From the NCBI RefSeq assembly GCF_003315075.1, contig NZ_QNRJ01000004.1, positions 62,001 to 126,000 of the forward strand: DNA of 64,000 nt, read 5' to 3'. The position numbers and the translations under genes are program-made. This DNA comes from Rossellomorea aquimaris. Its GTDB lineage: Bacteria > Bacillota > Bacilli > Bacillales > Bacillaceae_B. Below are positions 26,955 through 36,677 of this stretch, piece after piece (position 1 is the first letter of the stretch; each line of letters begins with the position of its first letter). Below the pieces are notes generated by a model. That model made no database searches. It worked only from the letters and a program-made list of their open reading frames with translations, and was not told the origin of the DNA.

Positions 26955-28172
26955 ATGAATCAGTATGGAAACCATGTACAAAATGAAATCTATCAGAGGA
27001 AGGTCCGTCCCTCCATTCCATTCCGGTTTGAAGAGCTTGAACTAAAGGCCCGGGAAAAGCTTGAAGATGGTCCTTTTTATTATGTAGCGGGAGGTGCCGG
27101 CGGTGAGGATACGATGCGGGCCAACAGAAATGCCTTCGACCGCTGGCAGATTGTTCCCCGTATGCTGAATAACGTGGAAAACCGTGATCTGAAGGTGACT
27201 TTATGGGGAGATACCTACTCCTCCCCTCTTATGCTCGCTCCCATCGGAGTGCAATCCATCGTTCACCCTGATGGGGAGCTGGCGTCTGCACGTGCGGCAT
27301 CATCCATGAATGTTCCGTTCATTGCAAGCTCAGCCTCTACTTACTCCATGGAGGAAATCGCATCTGTCATGGGTAACTCCCCAAGATGGTTTCAGCTATA
27401 TTGGAGCAACGACCGTGAGATTGCAGCCAGTATGCTTCGGAGGGCTGAAGCGTCCGGCTACTCCGCTATCGTCGTGACTCTTGATGCTTCGATGATGGCA
27501 TGGCGTGAATCAGACCTAGAAAACGCGTATCTTCCCTTTCTGTCGGGAGAAGGGGTTGGGAATTATGTGAGCGACCCTGTCTTTCGTTCCATGCTGAAAG
27601 ATCCCCCTGAAGTTGACGATAAGGCAGCTGCCATCCTTTGGTCCAAAGTGTTTGGCAATGCCAGTTTGACGTGGGATGACCTGCACTTCCTTCGAGATCA
27701 TACAAGTCTGCCGATTCTTCTTAAAGGAATTCTACACCCAGAGGACGCAAAGCTTGCCATCGATCACGGGATGGATGGGATCATTGTCTCCAATCATGGT
27801 GGAAGACAGGTTGACGGGGCCGTTGGAGCTTTAGATTCATTGCCTGTGATTTGTCAGGTTGTGAATGGACGGATCCCTGTACTATTTGACAGTGGAATCC
27901 GACGGGGTGCGGATGTAGTGAAAGCATTGGCCCTCGGAGCGAGTTCCGTTCTCTTAGGTAGACCCTATATGTATGGATTGACCCTGGCTGGTGAACAAGG
28001 AGTGAAGGATGTCATTCGGAATATACTGGCCGATCTCGATTTGACGATGGCCCTTTCCGGTCAAGCATCGGTTTCTGAATTGGGACCGTCACTTCTGACT
28101 GACGTGAAAGACGCATCATTTCCTTCAAGGATAGAACGACCAGATTCACAATATGCGGGAATAAAGTCATAA
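26955..28172 (+). CDS. FMN-dependent alpha-hydroxy-acid oxidase (lactate monooxygenase-like)
   Basis: The protein has 405 residues from ATG 26955 (AAAGGAGAAG upstream). It is a TIM-barrel flavoprotein of the lactate oxidase / lactate 2-monooxygenase group. Key motifs include APIGVQSIVHPDGE near the FMN, a KGI-type Lys-Gly strand (LLKGILHPEDA), and the signature SNHGGRQVDG carrying the catalytic His and substrate-binding Arg. FMN phosphate motifs DSGIRRG and LGRPYMYG follow. It oxidises L-lactate or a related 2-hydroxy acid. It stands alone before a terminator. Confidence 0.9.
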   Translation: MNQYGNHVQNEIYQRKVRPSIPFRFEELELKAREKLEDGPFYYVAGGAGGEDTMRANRNAFDRWQIVPRMLNNVENRDLKVTLWGDTYSSPLMLAPIGVQSIVHPDGELASARAASSMNVPFIASSASTYSMEEIASVMGNSPRWFQLYWSNDREIAASMLRRAEASGYSAIVVTLDASMMAWRESDLENAYLPFLSGEGVGNYVSDPVFRSMLKDPPEVDDKAAAILWSKVFGNASLTWDDLHFLRDHTSLPILLKGILHPEDAKLAIDHGMDGIIVSNHGGRQVDGAVGALDSLPVICQVVNGRIPVLFDSGIRRGADVVKALALGASSVLLGRPYMYGLTLAGEQGVKDVIRNILADLDLTMALSGQASVSELGPSLLTDVKDASFPSRIERPDSQYAGIKS

Positions 28173-28178
28173 AGAATC

Positions 28179-28211
28179 AGCCGCTGTCTAACAATGACAG
28201 CGGCTTTTTTG
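28179..28211 (+). terminator. Rho-independent terminator
   Basis: A 10-bp perfect stem AGCCGCTGTC / GACAGCGGCT, with a 7-base loop and six T, lies just after the oxidase stop. Confidence 0.95.
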
Positions 28212-28358
28212 TTCAGTTCATATGTGTCCTTGGAAATCATTCTTCAATTATGCTGCACATATGAAAAACCTGAACAATAATAAAAGAGACTATGAAATTC
28301 CCCATCCTTCCCTGTTCCAGACATGGTATACTTTCTTGTACAAAGGGGATTGATAATT

Positions 28359-28910
28359 TTGGGAAAATATCCAGTATTTGAAACAGAGAGGATCGTACTA
28401 AGGCAAATTACGATGGAAGATGTCGATTTCCTTTATGAACTCTATACTTCCGCGGACGTTCTCCGCTATTTCGGAATGAGTCCGATTGAATCGAAAGAAG
28501 TGGCGGTAAGTATGGTCGAGAACTACGAAAAGCACTTGGAGTCAGGCGGTCCCATGCGCTGGGCCATCGTGGAGAAGCATTCGAATAACATGATTGGGAC
28601 ATGCGGATTCCACGGCATTTCGAAAGCGTATAAGCGTTGCGAAATCGGATACGACCTTAGCCCTGATCACTGGGGTAAGGGAATCATGGGTGAAGCACTC
28701 TCCCCGTTACTCAGCTACCTATTTACAGATAAAGAAATGAACCGTGTTGGGGCAGTGATCGTTCCTTATAATAAGGCTTCATCACGAGTGGTTGAAAAAC
28801 TCGGTTTCAAACAAGAAGGCTTACTAAGGGAATATATCCTTCAGGATGATCAAGTATATGATGCATATATGTACAGTTTATTGAAGAAAGAATGGCTTTC
28901 AGAGTTTTAG
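28359..28910 (+). CDS. GNAT-family N-acetyltransferase (RimJ/RimL-like)
   Basis: The protein has 183 residues. TTG 28359 is chosen, with AAAGGGG ten bases upstream; the nearer TTG 28350 overlaps that site. The sequence follows the Acetyltransf_3 pattern: ETERIVLRQITMEDVDFLYEL, GTCGFHGI, then the acetyl-CoA site with a WGKGIMGEAL loop and NxASSRVVEKLGF. It probably acetylates a protein N-terminus or small molecule; the substrate cannot be told. Confidence 0.85.
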   Translation: MGKYPVFETERIVLRQITMEDVDFLYELYTSADVLRYFGMSPIESKEVAVSMVENYEKHLESGGPMRWAIVEKHSNNMIGTCGFHGISKAYKRCEIGYDLSPDHWGKGIMGEALSPLLSYLFTDKEMNRVGAVIVPYNKASSRVVEKLGFKQEGLLREYILQDDQVYDAYMYSLLKKEWLSEF

Positions 28911-28963
28911 ACGAACCTGAATAGGCAATAATGGTCAGTGCAGATGAAAAAGGAGCTGGTAGT

Positions 28964-29956
28964 ATGGTTCAGCAAATGTTTCATGGATTCTTGCGCTGGC
29001 CTTTAGTTATACGAATATTTACAATCGCCATTACGTTGATGCTTTCATTTGGAACGATCATTCATTTTATAGAGCCCGATACCTTCCCTTCTTTATTCGA
29101 TGGGATCTGGTGGGCGATTATTACGACTTCCACTGTGGGATATGGGGATTTTGTTCCTACATCATTTGAAGGCAGGCTGATTGGCATCATTCTCATCTTA
29201 GTAGGTGCCGGCTTTCTTTCCACTTATTTTGTCATGCTTGCAGCAGAAACGGTCATGACGCAAAATGCGTATTTGGAAGGCAGAGCAACGTTCAAGGGGA
29301 AGGAACATATTGTAGTCGTAGGGTGGAATGAGCGGACACGGGAAGTGATTAACCAACTAACCTCCCTGCAGTCCCAATGTGATATCATTTTGGTCGATGA
29401 AACCCTGCAAAAGAATCCATACAATAATAACCACATCCATTTTGTGAGGGGAACCCCTTTTAGAGATGCCATTTTAAATAAAGTAAATCTCCATGAAGCA
29501 TCGATCGCCATCATTACCGCTGATCAAAACAAAGATGAGATGACGGCAGACATGAATTCTGTCCTGACTCTTCTTGCTATTAAAGGGAATCACCCTGATT
29601 TATATACGGTCGTTGAAATCCTCCAGAAAGATCAAGTGGCCAATGCCGAGCGGGCAGGAGCCGATGAAGTGATTCAAACGAATATGCAAACAAGCTATGT
29701 GATGATGAACAGTATCATTTCTCAAGGGATGTCTAAAACCATCTTGAAATTATTGAATCATTTAAAAGGAAACAATTTAAAGCTGATACCTGTTTCAGAA
29801 GAATACATCAATAAGAGCTTTCATTCGTTAAGTACAAATCTTCTAAAAAACAATATCATCCTTTTAGGCATAAAAAAAGGAGAAAACACGACTGTGAATC
29901 CTCCTTTGACTACTTTGGTTGAAGAAACGGATGAACTGCTTGTGATCTCTAACTAG
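28964..29956 (+). CDS. yugO: Potassium channel with RCK domain (YugO-like)
   Basis: The protein has 330 residues. ATG 28964 follows AAAAAGGAG by nine bases, which favours it over ATG 28931. Two TM helices flank the selectivity filter (TTSTVGYGDF), followed by an RCK/TrkA-N domain (GKEHIVVVGWNERTREV, IVLVDE) and a C-terminal regulatory half. In B. subtilis YugO exports K+ and is used in biofilm electrical signalling, with mstX upstream; no mstX ORF is seen here. Its stop overlaps the convergent yugN by eight bases. Confidence 0.92.
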   Translation: MVQQMFHGFLRWPLVIRIFTIAITLMLSFGTIIHFIEPDTFPSLFDGIWWAIITTSTVGYGDFVPTSFEGRLIGIILILVGAGFLSTYFVMLAAETVMTQNAYLEGRATFKGKEHIVVVGWNERTREVINQLTSLQSQCDIILVDETLQKNPYNNNHIHFVRGTPFRDAILNKVNLHEASIAIITADQNKDEMTADMNSVLTLLAIKGNHPDLYTVVEILQKDQVANAERAGADEVIQTNMQTSYVMMNSIISQGMSKTILKLLNHLKGNNLKLIPVSEEYINKSFHSLSTNLLKNNIILLGIKKGENTTVNPPLTTLVEETDELLVISN

Positions 29957-30356
29957 AGAATAAAACGTTCTCCAGCTCTTTTACAAGTTCTTTCCCAACT
30001 TCAATATATTCTTCCGGGAAGCTTGCATCGGGATCTTGTGGTTCGGAAAATTGATTGACCGAGCCTGAGAAGGTTCCGGTTGATGCGTAATCGTCCAAGC
30101 CACGCTGGTATTTATGAGAGAGAAGGAACGGTTTACCGAATTCAACCGTGGCCCCCCTTGAATCCAATTGACCGTCAACAGACGTAAACGGAACTCTCAA
30201 ATATTGATAGCCCACTTCGTCATCAATTTTATAATCGAAATAGCCGTGATCATAATCCCAATTGCCACCAATCGAATATCCAAGCGGCTTTAATATCTGT
30301 TCAAGCTTATACAGTTGGTAATGCTGTCCTTCAATGTTAGATGAAAGTTCTATCAC
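29949..30356 (-). CDS. yugN: YugN-like protein
   Basis: The protein has 135 residues from a GTG start with AAAGGGGATGG upstream. It matches the YugN-like family in length, neighbourhood (between yugO and pgi as in B. subtilis) and motifs such as LEQILKPLGYSIGGNWDYDHGYFDYKID. There is no signal or TM segment. Function unknown. Confidence 0.85.
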   Translation of the reverse strand: MIELSSNIEGQHYQLYKLEQILKPLGYSIGGNWDYDHGYFDYKIDDEVGYQYLRVPFTSVDGQLDSRGATVEFGKPFLLSHKYQRGLDDYASTGTFSGSVNQFSEPQDPDASFPEEYIEVGKELVKELENVLFSS

Positions 30357-30414
30357 GTGGATCCATCCCCTTTCTTTTAGGGATAGTTTCTCCTAAAGTG
30401 AAAGAAAAATGTAA

Positions 30415-30446
30415 AAAGAGCACTGAGATTTCCCTCAGTGCTCTTT
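30415..30446 (-). terminator. Terminator of pgi
   Basis: A perfect 13-bp stem (AAAGAGCACTGAG with CTCAGTGCTCTTT) and a minus-strand T tract lie two bases after the pgi stop. Confidence 0.95.
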
Positions 30447-30448
30447 CC

Positions 30449-31798
30449 TTATTTAAGGCGTTTTTCAAGCTCTGCCTTCTTCTCTTCAAAGCCTGGTTTT
30501 CCAAGAAGGGCGAACATATTTACCTTGTATGCTTCCACTCCCGGTTGATCAAATGGATTCACACCAAGAAGGTATCCACTCATCGCACATGCTTTCTCGA
30601 AGAAGTACACCAGGTAACCGAATGTGTATGCATCCATTGCCGGAATTTCCACAATCAGGTTTGGTACGCCACCATCTGTATGGGCAAGCAATGTACCTTC
30701 AAACGCTTTATTGTTTACAAAATCCACTGTTTCACCGGCTAAGTAATTCAAGCCGTCCAAATCACTGTCAGCCTTCTCGATTTTCAGCTCATGACGTGGC
30801 TCTGAAACCTTGATGACTGTTTCAAAAATGTCACGGCGTCCTTCTTGAACATATTGTCCAAGAGAATGAAGATCTGTTGAGAAGTTAGCTGAAGAAGGAT
30901 AAATTCCTTTTTGGTCTTTTCCTTCACTCTCTCCCAATAGCTGTTTCCACCATTCAGAAAAGTATTGTAAACCTGGCTCATAGTTAATGAGCATTTCAAT
31001 TGTTTTTCCTTTATTATATAGTGCGTTACGAACCGCAGCATATTGATACGCAGGATTCTCTGTGAGCTCGGATTTCCCGAAATCTTCACGTGCCTGTGCA
31101 GCACCGCTCATCATCGTCTCGATTTCCACTCCGCTAGCAGCAATCGGAAGCAGCCCAACTGCTGTCAGGACAGAATATCGACCGCCAATATCATCAGGAA
31201 CGACGAATGTTTCATAACCTTCATCTGTTGCCAGGGTTTTAAGGGCACCTTTGGACTTATCCGTTGTCGCATAAATACGCTTGCGTGCTTCTTCCACACC
31301 GTATTTTTCTTCGAGCATGTTGCGGAAGATGCGGAAAGCGAGTGCCGGTTCAGTCGTAGTACCGGACTTTGAGATCACATTGATGGAGAAATCTTTTCCA
31401 TCAAGAAGGTCCATTAAGTCCCTCATGTAAGTGGAACTGATGTTTTGTCCAACAAACAGGACTTGTGGAGTGGAACGCTTTTCTTTCGGCAGGACATTGT
31501 AGAAGCTGTGGTTCAGCATTTCAATCGCCGCACGGGCTCCGAGGTATGATCCACCGATACCGATCACAAGAAGGATATCGGAATCATTTTTGATTTTCTC
31601 CGCTGATTTCTGAATGCGGGAAAATTCTTCTTTGTCGTAATCCACAGGAAGGTCGATCCAACCAAGGAAGTCGCTCCCTGCACCTGTTTGTTCATGTAGT
31701 GAATGATGGGCAACCTTAACCGCATCACTTAAGTATGTAAGTTCGTGTTCTCCAAAAAACGATAACGCTTTTGAATAATCAAAACGAATGTGTGTCAT
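30449..31798 (-). CDS. pgi: Glucose-6-phosphate isomerase
   Basis: The protein has 449 residues. ATG 31798 has GGAGG six bases upstream; the ATG at 31804 would overlap the site. SIS-domain motifs are present: [11 protein letters not shown] (sugar-phosphate loop), [13 protein letters not shown], the catalytic Glu region ([16 protein letters not shown]) and a C-terminal Lys region ([14 protein letters not shown]). It interconverts glucose-6-phosphate and fructose-6-phosphate in glycolysis/gluconeogenesis. Length is normal for the Bacillus enzyme. Confidence 0.97.
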   Translation of the reverse strand: MTHIRFDYSKALSFFGEHELTYLSDAVKVAHHSLHEQTGAGSDFLGWIDLPVDYDKEEFSRIQKSAEKIKNDSDILLVIGIGGSYLGARAAIEMLNHSFYNVLPKEKRSTPQVLFVGQNISSTYMRDLMDLLDGKDFSINVISKSGTTTEPALAFRIFRNMLEEKYGVEEARKRIYATTDKSKGALKTLATDEGYETFVVPDDIGGRYSVLTAVGLLPIAASGVEIETMMSGAAQAREDFGKSELTENPAYQYAAVRNALYNKGKTIEMLINYEPGLQYFSEWWKQLLGESEGKDQKGIYPSSANFSTDLHSLGQYVQEGRRDIFETVIKVSEPRHELKIEKADSDLDGLNYLAGETVDFVNNKAFEGTLLAHTDGGVPNLIVEIPAMDAYTFGYLVYFFEKACAMSGYLLGVNPFDQPGVEAYKVNMFALLGKPGFEEKKAELEKRLK

Positions 31799-31962
31799 AA
31801 CCATCCTCCGATTAAAATATTTTCTTCTATCTCACTTTATCGAAAGCTGACCCGAGAATCAAGAAAGCTCCCTTTATGTAAGCGTGTGCATAGCGAACTT
31901 TTTTTCAACAACTGTTCTCACCCGCTTATATTCCCCTAATTATTGGTGTACAAACCAAGAAA

Positions 31963-31996
31963 GAGGGACGGACCTTGTTCACAAGGTCCGTCCCTC
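31963..31996. repeat. GGACGGACC-type palindrome acting as terminator
   Basis: Arms GAGGGACGGACCTTG and CAAGGTCCGTCCCTC (15 bp perfect, 4-base loop) lie just beyond the yugJ stop. The same core recurs at 54301-54335 and, partly, at 47117-47131. Confidence 0.85.
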
Positions 31997-32006
31997 TCAG
32001 TATCGA

Positions 32007-33170
32007 TTATAGTGATGCTCTCAGAATAGCAAGAACGTCGTCTTTGTTTAATTTATTGAAGTTACCGAATTCGCCGTTCACCATGGCTTTGTCTGCCATC
32101 AGGTCCAGTTGGCTGTCGTCGATATCATAGTCTGCCAAACGGGACGGTGCTCCTATGCTTGTCCAGAATTCGCGAAGCTTTTCGATTCCTTCCAGTGCCA
32201 CTTCCTCTTCTGACTTACCGGCAGGGTCGACATGGAATACTCGTTCTGCCAGCTGGGCAAATCGTGAAGGATTCACTTTCAGATTATGCTTCATCCAGTT
32301 AGGGAATAGGATCGCGAGTCCACCTGCATGGGGGATGTCGTATACGGCTGACACCGCATGTTCAATGTTATGACTGGCCCAGTCACCGTTGTAGCCCATT
32401 TGCAGCATTCCATTAAGAGCGATTGTTCCAGAGTACAGAATCGTCTCGCGAAGCTCGTAGTTTTCAAGATCATTGATCAGCTTCGGAGCTGTTTCAATAA
32501 CCGTAGTCAGAACGGACTCACACATACGGTCTTGTAGAGGCGTGTTGGTTGCATTATTGAAATACTGTTCAAACACGTGACTCATCATATCCACCATACC
32601 GTAGATTGTATGATCTTTCGGTACTGTGAAGGTATTCTCAGGATCCAGGATAGAGAATTGCGGGAACGTGACAGGGCTGCCCCAACCATATTTCTCATTC
32701 GTTTCCCAATTCGTGATAACAGATCCGGCATTCATTTCTGAGCCGGTCGCTGCAAGGGTCAGGACTGTTCCGAATGGAAGAGCTTCTTTCGCAAAAGCTT
32801 TCTTCGTTACAAGATCCCATGCATCACCATCATATTTTGCACCTGCAGCAATTGCTTTTGTACAGTCAATGACACTTCCGCCACCGACAGCTAATATAAA
32901 TTCAATATTATTTTCTTTACTTATCTCTACACCTCGTCTGACTGTGGAAAGACGTGGATTCGGTTCTACTCCGGAAAGCTCGAATACTTCACTGTCGATA
33001 TCCTTCAATACAGACATTACCTGATCGTATAAACCATTACGCTTAATGCTTCCGCCACCATACACGACCAGCACTTTTTTACCATATTGAGGCACCAATT
33101 CTTTCAGCTGTTCTACTTGTCCTTTTCCAAAAATCAATTTGGTGGGATTGTAAAAAGTAAATTCATTCAT
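32007..33170 (-). CDS. yugJ: Iron-containing alcohol dehydrogenase (butanol-dehydrogenase-like, YugJ)
   Basis: The protein has 387 residues. It has an N-terminal Rossmann-like GGGSIKRNG and GGGSVID (NAD(P) binding) and a C-terminal helical domain with the metal-binding His residues ([31 protein letters not shown]). This is the type-III Fe-dependent group using NADPH or NADH to interconvert aldehydes and alcohols. AAGGAGG precedes the ATG. The order pgi, yugJ, yuzA matches B. subtilis, with yugK absent. Confidence 0.93.
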   Translation of the reverse strand: MNEFTFYNPTKLIFGKGQVEQLKELVPQYGKKVLVVYGGGSIKRNGLYDQVMSVLKDIDSEVFELSGVEPNPRLSTVRRGVEISKENNIEFILAVGGGSVIDCTKAIAAGAKYDGDAWDLVTKKAFAKEALPFGTVLTLAATGSEMNAGSVITNWETNEKYGWGSPVTFPQFSILDPENTFTVPKDHTIYGMVDMMSHVFEQYFNNATNTPLQDRMCESVLTTVIETAPKLINDLENYELRETILYSGTIALNGMLQMGYNGDWASHNIEHAVSAVYDIPHAGGLAILFPNWMKHNLKVNPSRFAQLAERVFHVDPAGKSEEEVALEGIEKLREFWTSIGAPSRLADYDIDDSQLDLMADKAMVNGEFGNFNKLNKDDVLAILRASL

Positions 33171-33369
33171 TATTTGTTACCTCCTTGTATTTTGTAAGGG
33201 CCGAACTATTTCGTAACCCAAAATGTCTTCAACACATTTTCTATTATCGAATATATCATCCCCAAAATGCAAAGAACTTGCACAAGGAAATTTTGTTGCA
33301 GCCAATCTGAATAGGAATAAGCGCAATGGGAAACTTATTAATGAGCCATTCAATAAGGAGGAAGACAAC

Positions 33370-33606
33370 ATGAGTGCAATTCAACGTATTGCTTTGGTTC
33401 TTACCATTATTGGTGCTGTGAACTGGGGACTTATCGGCTTCTTTCAATTCGATCTTGTTGCAGCCATCTTTGGTGGTCAAGATGCCGCTCTATCGCGAAT
33501 CATATACGGATTAGTTGGTATTGCCGGTCTAATTAACCTTGGCCTGTTATTTAAACCAACGGAAGAGCTTGAAAGAGAACCTCATACTGAGCCGACGCGC
33601 TATTAA
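33370..33606 (+). CDS. yuzA: DUF378 small membrane protein (YuzA-like)
   Basis: The protein has 78 residues from ATG 33370, with AAGGAGG eight bases upstream. It has two TM segments with a conserved NWGLIGFFQFDLVAAIFG motif between them, the hallmark of DUF378, and a charged tail. An upstream in-frame extension to 33223 has no ribosome site. Function unknown. Confidence 0.9.
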   Translation: MSAIQRIALVLTIIGAVNWGLIGFFQFDLVAAIFGGQDAALSRIIYGLVGIAGLINLGLLFKPTEELEREPHTEPTRY

Positions 33607-33638
33607 AGAATAGCGGGATATCTCGCGTACCATCTTAA

Positions 33639-33667
33639 AAAGGTGACCCATCCTCTGGGTCACCTTT
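33639..33667. terminator. Bidirectional terminator
   Basis: A 12-bp perfect stem (AAAGGTGACCCA with TGGGTCACCTTT) and a 5-base loop lie between the convergent yuzA and aldehyde dehydrogenase genes. Confidence 0.92.
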
Positions 33668-33668
33668 C

Positions 33669-35072
33669 TTATTTCAGTAACTTCTTAATGATCTGCATAC
33701 CAAATCTTCCACTTGGATAACGAAAGCTTAAGTCAAACTTCGTCGTCTGTTTTAAAATGCTTTTGTAATGTGAGAAGGTTGAGAAGCTTGATTCCCCGTG
33801 GTAATTTCCAATCCCGCTCTCCCCTACCCCTCCGAAAGGAAGATATGGTGTAACGATGTGCATAAGTGTATCATTCACACAACCGCCACCGTAGGAAATC
33901 GATTCATTGATTCTTTCCTCTGTGATTGGATTGCTTGTAAACAGATAAAGGGCCAGCGGTTTCGGTCGCTCTGTCACAAATTCAATGACTTCATCAAGCT
34001 CCTCATATTCAATGACCGGGAAAACCGGTCCGAATATTTCATCCTGCATCACCGGTACGGTAAAATCTCTCGGCTTCATTAAAGTCGGTTCAATTTTCAA
34101 GCTCCCAGGATCCACATTCCCCCCTAAGAGGATTTCACCATCTTCCAAATAGCTTGTTAAACGATTGAAATGACGTTCGTTGACGACCCGCCCGAACTTA
34201 TCACTTTTAAGCGGTTCTGTTCCATAGAATTCAATAACCGTTTTCTTGAATTCAGTGATAAATTCATCTTTCTTGCTCTTGTGAATAAACAGGTAATCAG
34301 GGGCAATACACGTCTGCCCGGCATTTGTCACTTTACCGAAGGCGATGCGCTTCGCAGCCAGAGGGATATCCGCCGTTTCATCCACGATACAAGGACTTTT
34401 CCCACCAAGTTCAAGAGTGACGGGTATCAGCTGCTTTGCCGCTGCTTCCATCACCACTTTTCCGACGGGGACGCTCCCGGTAAAGAAAATATAATCGAAT
34501 GGCTGTTTCAGGAGATGCTGTGTCGTTTCCACTCCACCTTCTATCACGAAAAGCTGTCTTGGGTCAAAATGAGTATTGATCATTTCAGCTAATAAAGCTG
34601 AGGTAGAAGGAGTTAATTCTGATGGTTTAATGATGGCTGTATTACCGGCTGCAATCGCTCCAATGACAGGGGCCAGTGCAAGCTGGATCGGGTAATTCCA
34701 TGGTGCGATGATCAGGGTGACCCCGTAAGGCTCCGGCACAGTATAGGCTTTAGAGCCAATATGTGTTTTCGCCGTTTTGACCTTTTTAGGTTCTGCCCAT
34801 TCGTCGATATTCTTCAGAACGAATCTAATTTCTTCAAGCAGGATGCCGATTTCTGTCGCATACGTTTCCATCTCTGATTTATTTAAATCTCTTTTCAATG
34901 CATCGATGATTTCTGCTTCATGATTTTTTATGACTGCTGAGAACTTCTCTAGCAAGTCTTTTCTATATTGTATTGGCCGGGTAACCCCTGACTTAAAAAA
35001 TTGCTTATGCTGTTGAAGTGTTGATTCAACCGTTTCAAGAGAAGTTTCCTCTTTTATCATTTCAGTTGACAC
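33669..35072 (-). CDS. Aldehyde dehydrogenase (class 3, YwdH-like)
   Basis: The protein has 467 residues from a GTG start with CGGAGGG upstream. NAD-binding and catalytic motifs include APWNYPIQLALAP, FTGSVPVGK, the Glu of LELGGKSP and the catalytic Cys in NAGQTCIAPDY. The C-terminus is basic and hydrophobic (RFGMQIIKKLLK), as in class-3 enzymes that peripherally bind membranes. It oxidises medium or long-chain aldehydes. It is a single gene. Confidence 0.93.
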   Translation of the reverse strand: MSTEMIKEETSLETVESTLQQHKQFFKSGVTRPIQYRKDLLEKFSAVIKNHEAEIIDALKRDLNKSEMETYATEIGILLEEIRFVLKNIDEWAEPKKVKTAKTHIGSKAYTVPEPYGVTLIIAPWNYPIQLALAPVIGAIAAGNTAIIKPSELTPSTSALLAEMINTHFDPRQLFVIEGGVETTQHLLKQPFDYIFFTGSVPVGKVVMEAAAKQLIPVTLELGGKSPCIVDETADIPLAAKRIAFGKVTNAGQTCIAPDYLFIHKSKKDEFITEFKKTVIEFYGTEPLKSDKFGRVVNERHFNRLTSYLEDGEILLGGNVDPGSLKIEPTLMKPRDFTVPVMQDEIFGPVFPVIEYEELDEVIEFVTERPKPLALYLFTSNPITEERINESISYGGGCVNDTLMHIVTPYLPFGGVGESGIGNYHGESSFSTFSHYKSILKQTTKFDLSFRYPSGRFGMQIIKKLLK

Positions 35073-35230
35073 ATGAATCCCTCCGAATCATTAATGTTTA
35101 ATAGTTTAAACATAAGAACATTTTTATCGTACGATGATTTCTGTTAATTGCCAATTTCAATGATTTTACCCAGAATTGATGCTCTCTAATCATTTCGATA
35201 CTAAATTGAAAATTCCTTTACAAACTAAAA

Positions 35231-35267
35231 AAAGAACGCATCCCCAATACATTGAGATACGTTCTTT
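35231..35267 (-). terminator. Terminator of the glutamate dehydrogenase gene
   Basis: Arms AAAGAACG and CGTTCTTT, with further imperfect pairs inside and a minus-strand T tract, lie just past the stop at 35282. Confidence 0.75.
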
Positions 35268-35281
35268 ATATTATGCGATCG

Positions 35282-36526
35282 TTACACCCAACCTCTGAAT
35301 CTAGAGGCTTCAGCCATTTTGCGTGCGCCGACCATGTATGCGGCGAGTCGCATATTCACTCGACGATTCTGAGATGTTTCGTATACATTGTTGAAAGCTT
35401 CGACAAGTTTAGCATGAAGCTTCTCGTTTACTTCTTCTTCCGTCCAGTAGTACCCCTGATTATTCTGAACCCATTCAAAATATGAAACCGTTACTCCACC
35501 CGCACTAGCTAGTACGTCTGGAACAAGCAGGATTCCTCTTTCAGAAAGAATTCGTGTTGCTTCAAAGGTAGTCGGACCGTTAGCAGCTTCTACCACAATG
35601 GATGCTTTAATATCATAGACATTCTCTTCAGTGATTTGGTTTGAAATCGCTGCAGGGACAAGGATGTCACACTCCAGTTCCAGTAATTCCTTATTTGAAA
35701 TCGTGTTTTCAAATAGTGTCGTTACTGTACCGAAGCTATCCCGACGGTCCAACAGATAATCAATATCCAAACCAGCCGGATCATGAAGGGCACCTTGGGC
35801 ATCGGAAATGGCGATCACCTTTGCACCGGCATCATGCATGAACTTCGCTAAGAAACTGCCGGCATTTCCAAAACCTTGGATGACGACGCGAGCACCTTTG
35901 ATGTCGATGCCACGTTTCTTTGCAGCTTGGTCAATACAGATGGTAACACCTTGAGCCGTCGCCTTTTCACGACCTTGTGAACCACCAAGGACAATCGGTT
36001 TTCCTGTAATGAATCCTGGTGAGTCATTTTCACGAAGACGGCTGTATTCATCCATCATCCAAGCCATGATCTGTGAGTTTGTGTACACATCAGGTGCCGG
36101 GATATCCTTAGTAGGGCCGACAATTTGACTGATGGCACGAACATAGCCGCGGCTTAGCTTTTCCAATTCAGTGAAAGACATCGTTCTTGGATCACAGATG
36201 ATCCCGCCTTTTCCTCCACCGTACGGTAAATCAACAATTCCGCATTTCAAGCTCATCCACATGGATAAAGCCTTCACTTCCTCTTCATCCACTTCAGGGT
36301 GGAATCGCACTCCGCCCTTGGTAGGTCCGACTGCGTCGTTATGTTGTGCACGGTAGCCCGTAAATACTCTGATACTGCCATCGTCCATTCGTACCGGGAT
36401 ACGAACGGTCAACATACGAATCGGCTCTTTCAGAAGTTCATACATTTCTTCCGTATATCCTAGCTTGGATAAAGCATCATTGATGACATGCTGTGTAGAA
36501 GTAAACAGATTAAGGTTTTCTCCCAT
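35282..36526 (-). CDS. rocG: NAD-type glutamate dehydrogenase (GudB/RocG)
   Basis: The protein has 414 residues. It carries the catalytic Lys loop (LKCGIVDLPYGGGKGGI), the QHNDAVGPTKGGVRFHP substrate site, and the Rossmann GFGNAGSFLAKF. It deaminates glutamate to 2-oxoglutarate. ATG 36526 is preferred, being eleven bases after AGAGGCG; ATG 36535 nearly touches it. It lies beside ornithine aminotransferase and a RocR-like regulator, which favours the RocG role in arginine/ornithine breakdown over GudB, but sequence alone cannot separate the two. Confidence 0.93.
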   Translation of the reverse strand: MGENLNLFTSTQHVINDALSKLGYTEEMYELLKEPIRMLTVRIPVRMDDGSIRVFTGYRAQHNDAVGPTKGGVRFHPEVDEEEVKALSMWMSLKCGIVDLPYGGGKGGIICDPRTMSFTELEKLSRGYVRAISQIVGPTKDIPAPDVYTNSQIMAWMMDEYSRLRENDSPGFITGKPIVLGGSQGREKATAQGVTICIDQAAKKRGIDIKGARVVIQGFGNAGSFLAKFMHDAGAKVIAISDAQGALHDPAGLDIDYLLDRRDSFGTVTTLFENTISNKELLELECDILVPAAISNQITEENVYDIKASIVVEAANGPTTFEATRILSERGILLVPDVLASAGGVTVSYFEWVQNNQGYYWTEEEVNEKLHAKLVEAFNNVYETSQNRRVNMRLAAYMVGARKMAEASRFRGWV

Positions 36527-36677
36527 TGTAAACATTCGCCTCTTTATTATGTGATCTGAAACGTTGTAATTGTAACATATTACCGTATCTTAAACCATTG
36601 ACTTGGGAAAGAAATAATTTTTATTTTCACGCCTGTTCCAGTCGATTTAAGAAAAAAACTTTTAACCCAACCGGGAA